Assembly: GCA_949290055.1 (NCBI GenBank)
Contig: CASEQJ010000014.1
Location: forward strand, 1-46,803
Reading direction: 5' to 3'
DNA: 46,803 bases
Source of the DNA: an uncultured Olsenella sp.
Lineage (GTDB): Bacteria > Actinomycetota > Coriobacteriia > Coriobacteriales > Atopobiaceae
The notes under the pieces are model-generated. The model searched no databases. It saw only the letters and a list, made by a program, of their open reading frames with translations, and was not told where the DNA came from. Numbering within the stretch: position 1 is the stretch's first letter; the number at the start of each line of letters is the position of its first letter. Shown in pieces: positions 38,982-46,242 of this stretch. The translations under genes were made by a program, and so were the position numbers.

Positions 38982-39809
38982 ATGGCCATCAAGGACGTCA
39001 TCACCGCCATCCGCAAGGAGGCGGGCATCACGCAGGAGGAGATGGCGCGCAGGCTCTACGTGACGCGGCAGGCGGTGTCTCGCTGGGAGCAGGCTGAGAC
39101 GACCCCCGGGATCGACATGGTAAAGCTCATCTGCGTCACCTTCGGCGTGCCGCTCGAGCGCTTCTTCGACATGCCCATGAGCTACTACTGCCAGTGCTGT
39201 AGCATGCCCATCCCCGACGAGGAGATGCACGGCACCGAGGCCGACGGCTCCAAGAGCGCGGACTTCTGCAAGTTCTGCTACGACCACGGTGACTTCACCG
39301 CCAAGGGCATGACGATGGACGAGTTTATCGAGGCGACGGCTCCCATGGAGGCCAAGGCGCTTGGCGTCTCTCTCGACGAGGCGGTCTCGCTCATGGCCAC
39401 GCTGCTGCCGCACCTCAAGCGCTGGCGCGAGGTTGCCGAGAACGAGGAGGCCTACGGCGAGGAGGTCCGTGCCGCCTACGGCGACGAGGTGATCGACGCC
39501 GCTAACGAGAAGTACGTGGCGATGGGCGAGGCGGCGCACCTGCAGGCTGAGGAGCTGGCGCTCGCCATCAACGAGCAGCTGCGCCGCGCAATGGAGGCGG
39601 GTGACCCTGCCGGCCCGGAGGCGCGCAAGCTCGTGGCGATGCACGGTCACTGGCTGCGCATGTACTGGCCGGACGGGCTCTACACGCCCGAGGCCCACAA
39701 GAGCCTGGCCGACGGTTACGTCTCCGACGAGCGGTTCCGCGCCTACTACGAAAAGGTGGCCCCGGGTGCTGCGCAGTTCCTGCGCGACGCGATTCACGCG
39801 TGCGTGTGA
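38982..39809 (+). CDS. XRE HTH - zinc ribbon - TipAS regulator
   Basis: A 275-residue three-part protein. Residues 1-65 are an XRE helix-turn-helix (ITAIRKEAGITQEEMARRLYVTRQAVSRWEQ). About 66-105 is a zinc-ribbon-like segment with four cysteines as CQCC...CKFC (YYCQCCSMPIPDEEM, FCKFCYDHGDF). About 110-275 matches the TipAS antibiotic-recognition fold (MDEFIEATAP, HGHWLRMYWPDGLYTPEAHKSLADGYVSDERFRAYYEKVAPGAAQFLRDAI). TipA proteins normally carry a MerR domain; here the DNA-binding part is XRE. A drug-responsive regulator is likely, and targets are unknown. AAGGAGG precedes the ATG. Confidence 0.85.
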   Translation: MAIKDVITAIRKEAGITQEEMARRLYVTRQAVSRWEQAETTPGIDMVKLICVTFGVPLERFFDMPMSYYCQCCSMPIPDEEMHGTEADGSKSADFCKFCYDHGDFTAKGMTMDEFIEATAPMEAKALGVSLDEAVSLMATLLPHLKRWREVAENEEAYGEEVRAAYGDEVIDAANEKYVAMGEAAHLQAEELALAINEQLRRAMEAGDPAGPEARKLVAMHGHWLRMYWPDGLYTPEAHKSLADGYVSDERFRAYYEKVAPGAAQFLRDAIHACV

Positions 39810-39831
39810 TATGCCTGAGGGTCGTGTCCTG

Positions 39832-40000
39832 GTCCTAATAGGACGTGTGCCCTTTCTTATCCGGTTATTTGCCCTTGTTTATTTTAACCTAGCAAATTGC
39901 AAAAAATTTACTTTTGCTAGGATATCCTAGTAAAACTAGCTATATGAGAAAATGCTAGGATATTTACCGCGTCATGAGTTACGAAGCGTGACCGGATAAG
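39832..40000. promoter_or_regulatory. AT-rich promoter region with repeated AGGATA palindromes
   Basis: The region holds GTCCTAATAGGAC (39832-39844), a 9-bp inverted repeat CCTAGCAAA/TTTGCTAGG (39888-39896, 39913-39921), the 14-bp palindrome CTAGGATATCCTAG (39917-39930) and a second TGCTAGGATAT at 39953. Outer 10-bp arms CTTATCCGGT (39856-39865) and complement (39991-40000) bracket it. It ends 8 bp before the ATPase gene and is much more AT-rich than its surroundings. It is probably a multi-site operator; the AGGATA core resembles the AbiE operator. Confidence 0.6.
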
Positions 40001-40008
40001 GGGGCCTT

Positions 40009-41187
40009 ATGTACGAACGAGCTTGTGTGGGCCTGCTGGCGGAGCGCCTCAGCGAGCCACGGCGCTTCATTCAGATCGTGGTCGGCTCGCGACAGACGGG
40101 CAAGAGCACCGCTGTGAGCCAGGCGCTCTCTCATGTGGGGACTCCCCGCGTCGAGTTTGCCTTTGACCGCCCGCGGGATCGGCGCGCTCGCAAGCTGGAG
40201 GAGGTCTGGGAGTCCGCACGCGAGGCCGCCGTGGACGGGAATGATGTCATTCTCTCCCTCGATGAGGTGCAGAAGGTCCCCGACTGGGCTCCGACGGTGA
40301 AGTACCTCTGGGACGAGGACACGAGGTCCGGACGCGGCGTCAAGGTCGTCCTCACGGGATCCTCCACACTCACCCTGCAGCGAGGCATGTCCGAGTCCCT
40401 CAAGGGGCGCTACGAGCTCATTCCCTCGACCCAGTGGACCTACGGCGAGTGTCGAGAGGCCTTTGGGTGCACGCTGGATGAGTATCTCTACTTTGGTGGA
40501 TACCCCGGCGCGGTTCAGCTCCGCGACGACGAGCCCCGATGGGGCGCGTATGTGCGCGATGCCATCATCGAGCCCACGCTGACGCAGGACATCCTCGAGA
40601 TGGAGACGGTTCGCAAGCCGGCGCTGCTCCGCGCGCTGTTTGAGGTGGGCGCCGCATATTCTGCCCAGGAGATCTCCTACCGCAAGCTCCTCGGCCAGCT
40701 CGACGACCGGGGCAATACGGACACCATCGCCCACTACCTGGAGCTGCTCTCGAATGCGGGACTCATGAGCGGCCTCAGGAAGTACGACGAGAAGATCACC
40801 AAGGAGCGCGGCAGCTCGCCGAGGCTGCTCGTACACGACACCTCGCTCATGGTGGTCGCCTCCGGTGAGGGCAGAGCAAGGCTGCTCGAGGACAGCGATC
40901 GCCGCGGTCACCTTGTGGAGACTGCGGTTGGCACCTATCTCCTCGCACGATCGAAGATGGAGCACTTCTCGGTCAACTGGTGGAGGGACGGCTCGGCAGA
41001 GGTGGACTTCGTGGTGACGCAAGGCAGGAAGAGGACGGTCATCGAGGTCAAGAGCGGCCGCGTCAAGAGCCTCAAGGGGCTTGGCGAGTTCGTCCAGAGG
41101 TTCCCGGGGACCTATGCCCTCGTTATCGGCTCGGACGAGTTCCCCGTGGAGGACTTCCTTCTGGGAAGGGTCCCGCTCTTCCAATAG
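40009..41187 (+). CDS. AAA_14/DUF4143 ATPase
   Basis: A 392-residue P-loop protein. Walker A is GSRQTGKST (about residues 26-34), Walker B is VILSLDEVQKVPDW (about 80), sensor 1 is VLTGSSTL (about 115) and FGGYPGAVQLRDD follows. About 215-390 is the DUF4143 region with a PD-(D/E)XK-like segment (AEVDFVVTQGRKRTVIEVKSG). Such proteins are common in anaerobes and their function is unsettled; a defence or stress role is often guessed. Its elaborate AT-rich promoter and place beside AbiE fit the accessory island. Confidence 0.85.
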   Translation: MYERACVGLLAERLSEPRRFIQIVVGSRQTGKSTAVSQALSHVGTPRVEFAFDRPRDRRARKLEEVWESAREAAVDGNDVILSLDEVQKVPDWAPTVKYLWDEDTRSGRGVKVVLTGSSTLTLQRGMSESLKGRYELIPSTQWTYGECREAFGCTLDEYLYFGGYPGAVQLRDDEPRWGAYVRDAIIEPTLTQDILEMETVRKPALLRALFEVGAAYSAQEISYRKLLGQLDDRGNTDTIAHYLELLSNAGLMSGLRKYDEKITKERGSSPRLLVHDTSLMVVASGEGRARLLEDSDRRGHLVETAVGTYLLARSKMEHFSVNWWRDGSAEVDFVVTQGRKRTVIEVKSGRVKSLKGLGEFVQRFPGTYALVIGSDEFPVEDFLLGRVPLFQ

Positions 41188-41527
41188 AACGGCCTTGCTT
41201 GCATAGCGTGCATCATGTTCGATGGCCTTTGATCGTGGGCTTGTTAACATCGCACGTCTTGCCCAAGACGGTCGTGGTCACGGCGCTCGCCGTGACGGCG
41301 GGGAGAGACTACCTAGACTCGGCGCTTCGCCGCCGCTTCTTTCGCAATCTCCATCGGAGTCAGGTGCCCGAGCACCCCTATGTCCTTCCAACGTAGCGGC
41401 GCATGCGTGCCGGAAGGGGACGATTCAGCCCCTCGGCACCCATCGGTCGACCCAGATGCGAATCGGAAGGATTGTACCGTGATTACGAGCAGCGCGGTAC
41501 GCCGCCTCGTCTATCGTCATTCCGGTC
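41188..41527. other. 340-bp region without an intact gene
   Basis: I find no intact gene. Short protein-like pieces in changing frames are visible (minus strand 41313-41417, and frames leading into the PACE fragment), suggesting decayed sequence at the right edge of the island. Confidence 0.5.
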
Positions 41528-41665
41528 ATGGCGTGGTGGTTCGGCATCACGCTTCTCGAGGCGCTTGCGACGGAGATCTCGGTTCTGGCGTTCCTGCTCC
41601 TGTTCACCTTTGCCTTCAACTGGCTGTTCGACCGCATCGCCGGCCTTCCGGACAGCGCCCGGTGA
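41528..41665 (+). pseudogene. C-terminal fragment of a PACE-family efflux protein
   Basis: 45 residues (MAWWFGITLLEALATEISVL..., FTFAFNWLFDRIAG) match the last two membrane segments and the FNWxFDR tail of chlorhexidine-type PACE transporters. The frame continues upstream only ~15 codons to a stop at 41480, so the first two membrane segments are gone. No ribosome site is seen. It is a remnant. Confidence 0.65.
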
Positions 41666-41683
41666 GCGCGGACGGCGCGCCCG

Positions 41684-42580
41684 CTACCGGGCCTGGTCGG
41701 CGTCGCCCGTGAACGCCTCGCGCGCCGCCTCCAAGAACCGCTCGGCGATGGGGCTGAACACCTGGTAGCGTTTCCAGATGAGCTGGATCCGCGTCTCCAG
41801 GCGCGGTGCGAGGGGCAGGAAGGCCAGCCCGCTTCCGGGGCTCGTGTCCACGAGGTGGTCGAAGGTGAGCAGGTAGCCGAGGCCCTCCCTCACGAAGAGC
41901 GACCCGTTGTAGGACAGGCGGAAGGACCCCTCCAGGCGCAGGCGGTCGCGGCCCTCGCCGCACCAGCGCGCGATGTCGTCGTCCCAGCCCTGCTCCGAGC
42001 AGAACAGCGGCAGGCCCACGAGGTCGTCGAAGGTGACGGCGTCCCTCGACGCCAGCGGGTGGCCGGCGGGCACGACCAGGCCCCACACGTCCGGCTCGGG
42101 GAGCGGCAGGGCGTGGTACTTGGCGGCGTCCGGCTCCTGGGCGAGCACGGCGAAGTCGATGACGCCGCGGTCGAGCTTCTCGGTCACCTGCTCGGTGTCG
42201 CCGCTCGTGATGTGGTAGCGCAGGTTGGGGTACAGGGCCTTGAGCGACTTGATGACCGCGGCCAGGCGGCGGATCTGGTAGGACTCCGCGAGCCCAAGGT
42301 AGATGTCGCCGCCGAGCACCTCGTCGAGCCCGTGGAACTCCTCGGCGATCTTGTCGGCCATGCTCACGAGGTCCTCCGCGCGCTTGCGCAGGAGCATCCC
42401 CTCCTCGGTGAGGCGAATGGAGAAGCTGCGGCGGACGAACAGCTTCTTGCCGAGCTCCCGCTCCAGCGACTTCAGCTGCTTGGAGAGGGTCGGCTGGGTC
42501 ACGTGGAGCTGCTCGGCGGCGCGGGTCATGTTCTCCTCGCGCGCGACGGCCAGGAAGTAGCGCATCGTTCTCAGCTCCAT
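41684..42580 (-). CDS. LysR family regulator
   Basis: A 298-residue LysR protein: N-terminal helix-turn-helix MRYFLAVAREENMTRAAEQLHVTQPTLSKQLKSLE, and a C-terminal effector domain with GDIYLGLAESYQIRRLA and FAVLAQEPDAAKYHALPL. I use ATG 42580; an ATG five codons upstream (42595) is possible. It is divergent from the 70-residue protein and hydrolase genes and probably controls them through the 42581-42694 region. Confidence 0.92.
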   Translation of the reverse strand: MELRTMRYFLAVAREENMTRAAEQLHVTQPTLSKQLKSLERELGKKLFVRRSFSIRLTEEGMLLRKRAEDLVSMADKIAEEFHGLDEVLGGDIYLGLAESYQIRRLAAVIKSLKALYPNLRYHITSGDTEQVTEKLDRGVIDFAVLAQEPDAAKYHALPLPEPDVWGLVVPAGHPLASRDAVTFDDLVGLPLFCSEQGWDDDIARWCGEGRDRLRLEGSFRLSYNGSLFVREGLGYLLTFDHLVDTSPGSGLAFLPLAPRLETRIQLIWKRYQVFSPIAERFLEAAREAFTGDADQAR

Positions 42581-42611
42581 GGGACCCCCGCTCATGACAT
42601 TCCGTTTCTTC

Positions 42612-42623
42612 ATATCACGATAT
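42612..42623. promoter_or_regulatory. Possible LysR-binding palindrome
   Basis: ATATC-AC-GATAT lies in the 114-bp divergent gap between the LysR gene and the small protein it may regulate. The AT-rich symmetric form fits a LysR T-N11-A box, but there is only one site. Confidence 0.35.
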
Positions 42624-42694
42624 ACAGAATAGCCATTAGCGCGCCCCCTCTCGACCGACGTATAACGAAGTCGGACAGGGAGGTGAGAGGCAAC

Positions 42695-42907
42695 ATGGAC
42701 GATCTGGCGCAGACGCTCAGGGACGCGGGGTGCGACGAGGGGACGTCGGAGGCGGTCCGCCGGCTCTGCGAGAGCCGTCGGGTCGACGACGCGGTCAGGG
42801 CGCTCCGGAGGCACCGGTGCGACCTGATGGACGCCCTTCACGAGAGCCAGGCGCGCGTCGACTGCCTCGACTACCTGATCAGACGCATGGAGGAAGAACG
42901 GACGTAG
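42695..42907 (+). CDS. Small cysteine-containing helical protein, 70 residues
   Basis: MDDLAQTLRDAGCDEGTSEAV..., RHRCDLMDALHESQARVDCLDYLIRRMEE. It is highly charged and helical with no membrane segment. Similar ~70-residue proteins (AGC...RCxLMDxxHExQxxVDxLDYLI) accompany LysR genes and oxidoreductases in Firmicutes, from memory. Function unknown. GGGAGGTGAG precedes the ATG, and it ends 24 bp before the hydrolase gene, so it is probably co-transcribed. Confidence 0.75.
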   Translation: MDDLAQTLRDAGCDEGTSEAVRRLCESRRVDDAVRALRRHRCDLMDALHESQARVDCLDYLIRRMEEERT

Positions 42908-42931
42908 GCGCTCAAGGAAAGGGGCAACACC

Positions 42932-43945
42932 ATGGCAGAGCAGACGCTGAGCATGACGAGCGAGTGGGACAAGACGTTCCCGGCAAGCGACAGGGTCGAG
43001 CACGGCAAGACGGAGTTTCGCACCCGCTACGGCTTCACGCTGGCGGCGGACGTCTACGTGCCGCGCGACCGTTCGCGCGCCGGCGAGGACGGAACGCTTC
43101 CCGCAATCGCGCTGTGCGGACCGTTCGGCGCGGTGAAGGAGCAGTGCGCGGGCCTCTACGCCCAGACGCTGGCCGAGCGCGGCTTCTTGACCATCGCCTT
43201 CGACCCCAGCTTCACGGGGGAGAGCTCGGGCGAGCCACGCTACATGGCCTCGCCGGACATCAACACCGAGGACTTCCAGGCAGCGGTGGACTACCTCTCC
43301 TGCCGCGAGGACGTCGACGCCGAGCGCATCGGCATCCTGGGCATCTGCGGCTGGGGCGGCCTGGCGCTTAACGCGGCGGCCCTCGACACGCGCGTGAGGG
43401 CGACCGTCGCCTCCACCATGTACGACATGACGCGCGTGAACGCCAACGGCTACTTCGACGCCGAGGACTCCGAGGAGGCCCGCCACGCCAAGCGCGTCGC
43501 CCTGAACGCCCAGCGCCTCGCGGACTATGAGGCGGGCACCTACGCGCTCGGCGGCGGCGTGGTGGACCCGCTGCCGGAGGACGCCCCCTTCTACGTGAGG
43601 GACTACTTCGACTACTACAAGACGTCGCGCGGCTACCACGCGCGCTCGCTGAACTCCAACGGCGGCTGGAACGTGATCGGCTGCATGTCCTTCATGAACC
43701 AGCCCATCCTGCGCTACGCAAACGAGATCCGCTCCGCGGTCCTCGTCATGCACGGCGACGCCGCGCACTCCTTCTACTTCGGCAAGGAGGCCTTCGAGCA
43801 CCTCATGGAGGGCAACCCCGTGCCGGAGAACAAGGAGCTGCTCGTCATCCCCGGCGCCACGCACACCGACCTCTACGACGGGGGCGAGAAGGGCGCCATC
43901 CCCTGGGACAAGCTGGAGGGCTTCTTCTCCCAGTACCTGGCCTAA
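42932..43945 (+). CDS. Alpha/beta hydrolase with cysteine nucleophile elbow
   Basis: A 337-residue hydrolase of the YcjY/dienelactone-hydrolase-like group: FRTRYGFTLAADVYVPRD, ALCGPFGAVKEQCAGLYAQTLAERGFLTIAFDPSFTGESSG, nucleophile elbow GICGWGG (about residue 145) with Cys in place of Ser, the acid in VMHGDAAHS (about 273) and the histidine in ATHTDLYD (about 310). Cys-type elbows occur in dienelactone hydrolases. Substrate unknown. It lies in the LysR-controlled run with a 70-residue protein before it and an aldo/keto reductase remnant after it. Confidence 0.85.
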   Translation: MAEQTLSMTSEWDKTFPASDRVEHGKTEFRTRYGFTLAADVYVPRDRSRAGEDGTLPAIALCGPFGAVKEQCAGLYAQTLAERGFLTIAFDPSFTGESSGEPRYMASPDINTEDFQAAVDYLSCREDVDAERIGILGICGWGGLALNAAALDTRVRATVASTMYDMTRVNANGYFDAEDSEEARHAKRVALNAQRLADYEAGTYALGGGVVDPLPEDAPFYVRDYFDYYKTSRGYHARSLNSNGGWNVIGCMSFMNQPILRYANEIRSAVLVMHGDAAHSFYFGKEAFEHLMEGNPVPENKELLVIPGATHTDLYDGGEKGAIPWDKLEGFFSQYLA

Positions 43946-43998
43946 AGGCCGTGACGGAGTCCGCCGCGACCACACCTACGACGCAAGGAGGCTCCGAC

Positions 43999-44229
43999 GT
44001 GGGCGTCTTCAACTTCGACACCAGGACGGTCATGCTCAACAGCGGCTACGCGCTGCCGCTGAACGGCCTTGGCACCTACAGCCTGCACGGCGAGGAGTGC
44101 GTCTCCTCGGTGCGCGCCGCCATCGATGCCGGGGTGCGGCTCTTCGACACCGCCTCGGCCTACGGCAACGAGGAGGAGGTGGGCCGCATCGACGCGCTCG
44201 ACCGCGGCGAGAAGCACGACTGGTACTAG
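43999..44229 (+). pseudogene. Aldo/keto reductase with large internal in-frame deletion
   Basis: 76 residues starting at GTG 43999 after AAGGAGG. The N-terminal part is a clear AKR start (MLNSGYALPLNGLGTYSLHG, SVRAAIDAGVRLFDTASAYGNEEEVG with the catalytic Asp and Tyr). Immediately after, it reads IDALDRGEKHDWY, the usual AKR C-terminal end. About 200 central residues, including the Lys and His of the active site and most of the barrel, are missing without breaking the frame. It cannot be active. Confidence 0.78.
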
Positions 44230-44250
44230 GCGCCCTTCCGCCCGCGCGGC

Positions 44251-44811
44251 TTACACGAGCGGCTTGCCCACGTTCCAGGCGCCACCGACCTCCTCGCCGA
44301 CCACGCGGTAGGTCATGTGGGAGGCGTCGTAGACGAGCGGGCGCCACGCGGAGAAGTCGACCTTGCCGTCTTCGCCGAGGATCCTCTCGTCCACCAGCGT
44401 GTTCACGATGCGCCCGACGATGCGCGCGCCGTGCTCGTCGCCGTCCACGCTCGTGACCTCGCACTCCATGGTGAGCGGGTACTCCTCGATCACCGGGGCG
44501 TCCACGTGCTCGGAGCGCGTGAACGTGAGCCCGCTCCTCTCGGCCTTGTTGACCTTGTTGCCCGTGGCGATGCCGAAGTAGTCGGCGCTGACCACGTTGG
44601 CCCTGTCGGCGGGCGCTACGGTGAAGGCGCCCTTCTTCACGATGTTGGCCGTGGTCTTGTGGTCGCCGATGTTGAAGCAGATCTCGTGGCGGGTGCACTC
44701 GCCGGCCCACGCGGCGTTCATGGCGTTGGGCACGCCGTTCTCGTCGTAGCTCGCGATGATGAACACCGACTGCGGGAACAGCTCGCCCGCGTTGCCCAGG
44801 CTCCTCTTCAT
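44251..44811 (-). CDS. Flavin reductase family protein
   Basis: A 186-residue FMN-binding split-barrel protein: FPQSVFIIASYDENGVPNAMNAAWAGECT at the N-terminus, ICFNIGDHKTTANIVKKGAFTVAPA, DYFGIATGNKVNKAERSGLTF, and YPLTMECEV. It matches the flavin-reductase-like domain (PF01613) used for FMN-dependent reduction or ferric reduction. GAAAGGAGCGC precedes the ATG. It converges with the AKR remnant and lies in the same direction as the HxlR regulator upstream. Confidence 0.9.
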   Translation of the reverse strand: MKRSLGNAGELFPQSVFIIASYDENGVPNAMNAAWAGECTRHEICFNIGDHKTTANIVKKGAFTVAPADRANVVSADYFGIATGNKVNKAERSGLTFTRSEHVDAPVIEEYPLTMECEVTSVDGDEHGARIVGRIVNTLVDERILGEDGKVDFSAWRPLVYDASHMTYRVVGEEVGGAWNVGKPLV

Positions 44812-44910
44812 GGTGCGCTCCTTTCACGGGACCTTGCGTTACCCGCAGCATACGGCTCGCCCGCCGCGCGTGCCAGTACTGTCTTTGGGGTTAGCGCCCG
44901 GGCGCCGCGG

Positions 44911-45240
44911 CTACCGGCGGTGCTGCTCGCCCCACTCGCACATGAGGTCGAGCACCGGCACGAGTGAGCGGCCGCGCTCGGTGAGGCTGTACTCCACCTT
45001 GGGCGGGATCTGCGGGTACTCCTCGCGGTGGACGAGCCCGTCCGCCTCGAGCTGCTTGAGCGTGGAGGAGAGCGTCTTGTACGAGATGGTGCCGATGTAG
45101 CGCTGCAGCTCGTTGAAGCGCACCACGCCGAACTCCATGAGCGCGTAGAGGATCGTCATCTTGTACTTGCCGCTGATGAGCGAGAGCGTGTACGAGAAGC
45201 CCGTCTCGCCCAGTTGTGCCTCCGAGATGTGGCAGTTCAT
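44911..45240 (-). CDS. HxlR family regulator
   Basis: A 109-residue HxlR/DUF24 winged helix: LSLISGKYKMTILYALMEFGVVRFNELQRYIGTISYKTLSSTLKQLEADGLVHREEYPQIPPKVEYSLTERGRSLVPVLDLMCEWG. Such regulators respond to aldehydes, quinones or redox stress, here perhaps via the single N-terminal Cys3. It is divergent from the flavoprotein gene at 45362 and upstream of the flavin reductase, either of which may be its target. Confidence 0.92.
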   Translation of the reverse strand: MNCHISEAQLGETGFSYTLSLISGKYKMTILYALMEFGVVRFNELQRYIGTISYKTLSSTLKQLEADGLVHREEYPQIPPKVEYSLTERGRSLVPVLDLMCEWGEQHRR

Positions 45241-45252
45241 GCTTCCTCACTT

Positions 45253-45267
45253 TACTTAAGGTAAGTA
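45253..45267. promoter_or_regulatory. HxlR-type operator
   Basis: TACTTA-AGG-TAAGTA is a symmetric site 13 bp upstream of the HxlR start codon in the divergent promoter region. HxlR proteins usually bind AT-rich TACTTA...TAAGTA-like repeats. Confidence 0.55.
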
Positions 45268-45361
45268 CTAAACTTTGCTATGCGTACTTATTATTGCACA
45301 AGCATTCTCCTACGATTATGTCCGGAAGGCGAGGGGCCGCCAAAAGAGGAGAGGAGCAATC

Positions 45362-45739
45362 ATGGGCAAGAAGGTCGTTGTCATCACTGGCAGCCCGCGC
45401 AAGGGCGGCAACAGCTTCGCGATGGTGGACGCATTCGTGGATGCCGCCGAGAAGCTCGGTCACGAGGTCACGCGCTTCGACGCCGCGTTCATGAAGATCG
45501 GCGGATGTCACGCGTGCGAGACCTGCTACAGCGCCGGCAAGGAGTGCGCGCTCATCGCCTGCTGCGAGGAGGAGGATCCGACGGTGCTCGACGGCGTGCG
45601 CGTGCCCATGGAGCGCAACTGCGCCCTCAACAAGTGGGATATGGTCGGCGAGGTGTTGGTGCCGGGTGTGCTCAACAAGGACGACATCGAGAAGACCGAC
45701 GGCTGCGCCCAGGCCGCCGCACTTGCTGAGAAGATCTAG
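45362..45739 (+). CDS. NAD(P)H-dependent flavoprotein reductase with internal deletion
   Basis: 125 residues starting at ATG 45362 (GGAGAGGAGC upstream). The N-terminal 60 residues are a flavodoxin-like FMN reductase (VVVITGSPRKGGNSFAMVDAFVDAAEKLGHEV, IGGCHACETCYSAGKEC). The next segment, LIACCEEEDPTVLDGVR...ALNKWDMVGEVLVPGVLNKDDIEKTDG, is the C-terminal third of the same family, whose members are about 180 residues. The middle, with the FMN-isoalloxazine loop (usually ATPLYW), is absent. The frame is intact but activity is doubtful. Confidence 0.7.
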   Translation: MGKKVVVITGSPRKGGNSFAMVDAFVDAAEKLGHEVTRFDAAFMKIGGCHACETCYSAGKECALIACCEEEDPTVLDGVRVPMERNCALNKWDMVGEVLVPGVLNKDDIEKTDGCAQAAALAEKI

Positions 45740-45763
45740 AACCGAGTATCGGTCGTCCATCCG

Positions 45764-46213
45764 ATGCGATACGGTTCGGGCGCGGGCGCAAGTGGTATGG
45801 GGTGCAAAACTGCGGGGCTCGGCGGCGAGAACTACGAGGGCGCGCGGTCGTGCGACTTCGACTGGGTTCGGCTGCTGGCGGCGCAGTGTCGCGCGCACGA
45901 CGTGACGTTCGCGTTCACCGAGACGGGCACGGCGTTTGTGAAGGACGGGAAGACCTACCGCCTGCGCGACCACCGGCTGCAGAGCGAGCAGGCGTACAAG
46001 TCCGGCGTGAGCCGCGCGGGCCGTTCGATCGAGTGGCACCTGCACGACCCGCTCGGTCTGCCGATTCCCGCCGAGGAGTTCTATCGGCCTCATTTCCGCG
46101 AGCGCTGCGAGACGTGCGGCCAGCGTCTCATCTGCAACGGCTGCGCCAACTGCGGGCAGTGCGGCGAGGCAGCCGTCCCCCTCATGACAGAGGAGGAGCT
46201 GGCGCAAGCGTAG
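45764..46213 (+). pseudogene. 5'-truncated DUF5131 (phage Gp37/Gp68-like) protein
   Basis: GGENYEGARSCDFDWVRLLAAQCRAHDVTFAF..., GTAFVKDGKTYRLRDHRLQSEQAYKSG is the C-terminal part of DUF5131 proteins, followed by a cysteine-rich tail (CETCGQRLICNGCANCGQCG) that may bind zinc. The N-terminal radical-SAM-like part is missing; the first 20 codons (MRYGSGAGASGMGCKTAG) look unrelated to it. No good ribosome site precedes it. It is probably a remnant left by a deletion. Confidence 0.6.
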
Positions 46214-46242
46214 CGGCCCCGCCCTTCGCGCGCGGGGAGGCG

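Noticed and set aside
39856..40000. Reading the 10-bp arms around the ATPase promoter as ends of an insertion element
   Set aside because: The arms are short, the interior is full of smaller operator-like palindromes, and the unit ends at the ribosome site of the gene. A regulatory region is the simpler explanation.
41313..41417. Minus-strand stretch reading HAPLRWKDIGVLGHLTPMEIAKE-like, resembling a transposase or integrase tail
   Set aside because: Only about 34 codons, no conserved catalytic residue, no terminal repeats, and the upstream frame looks random. Too weak to call a mobile element.
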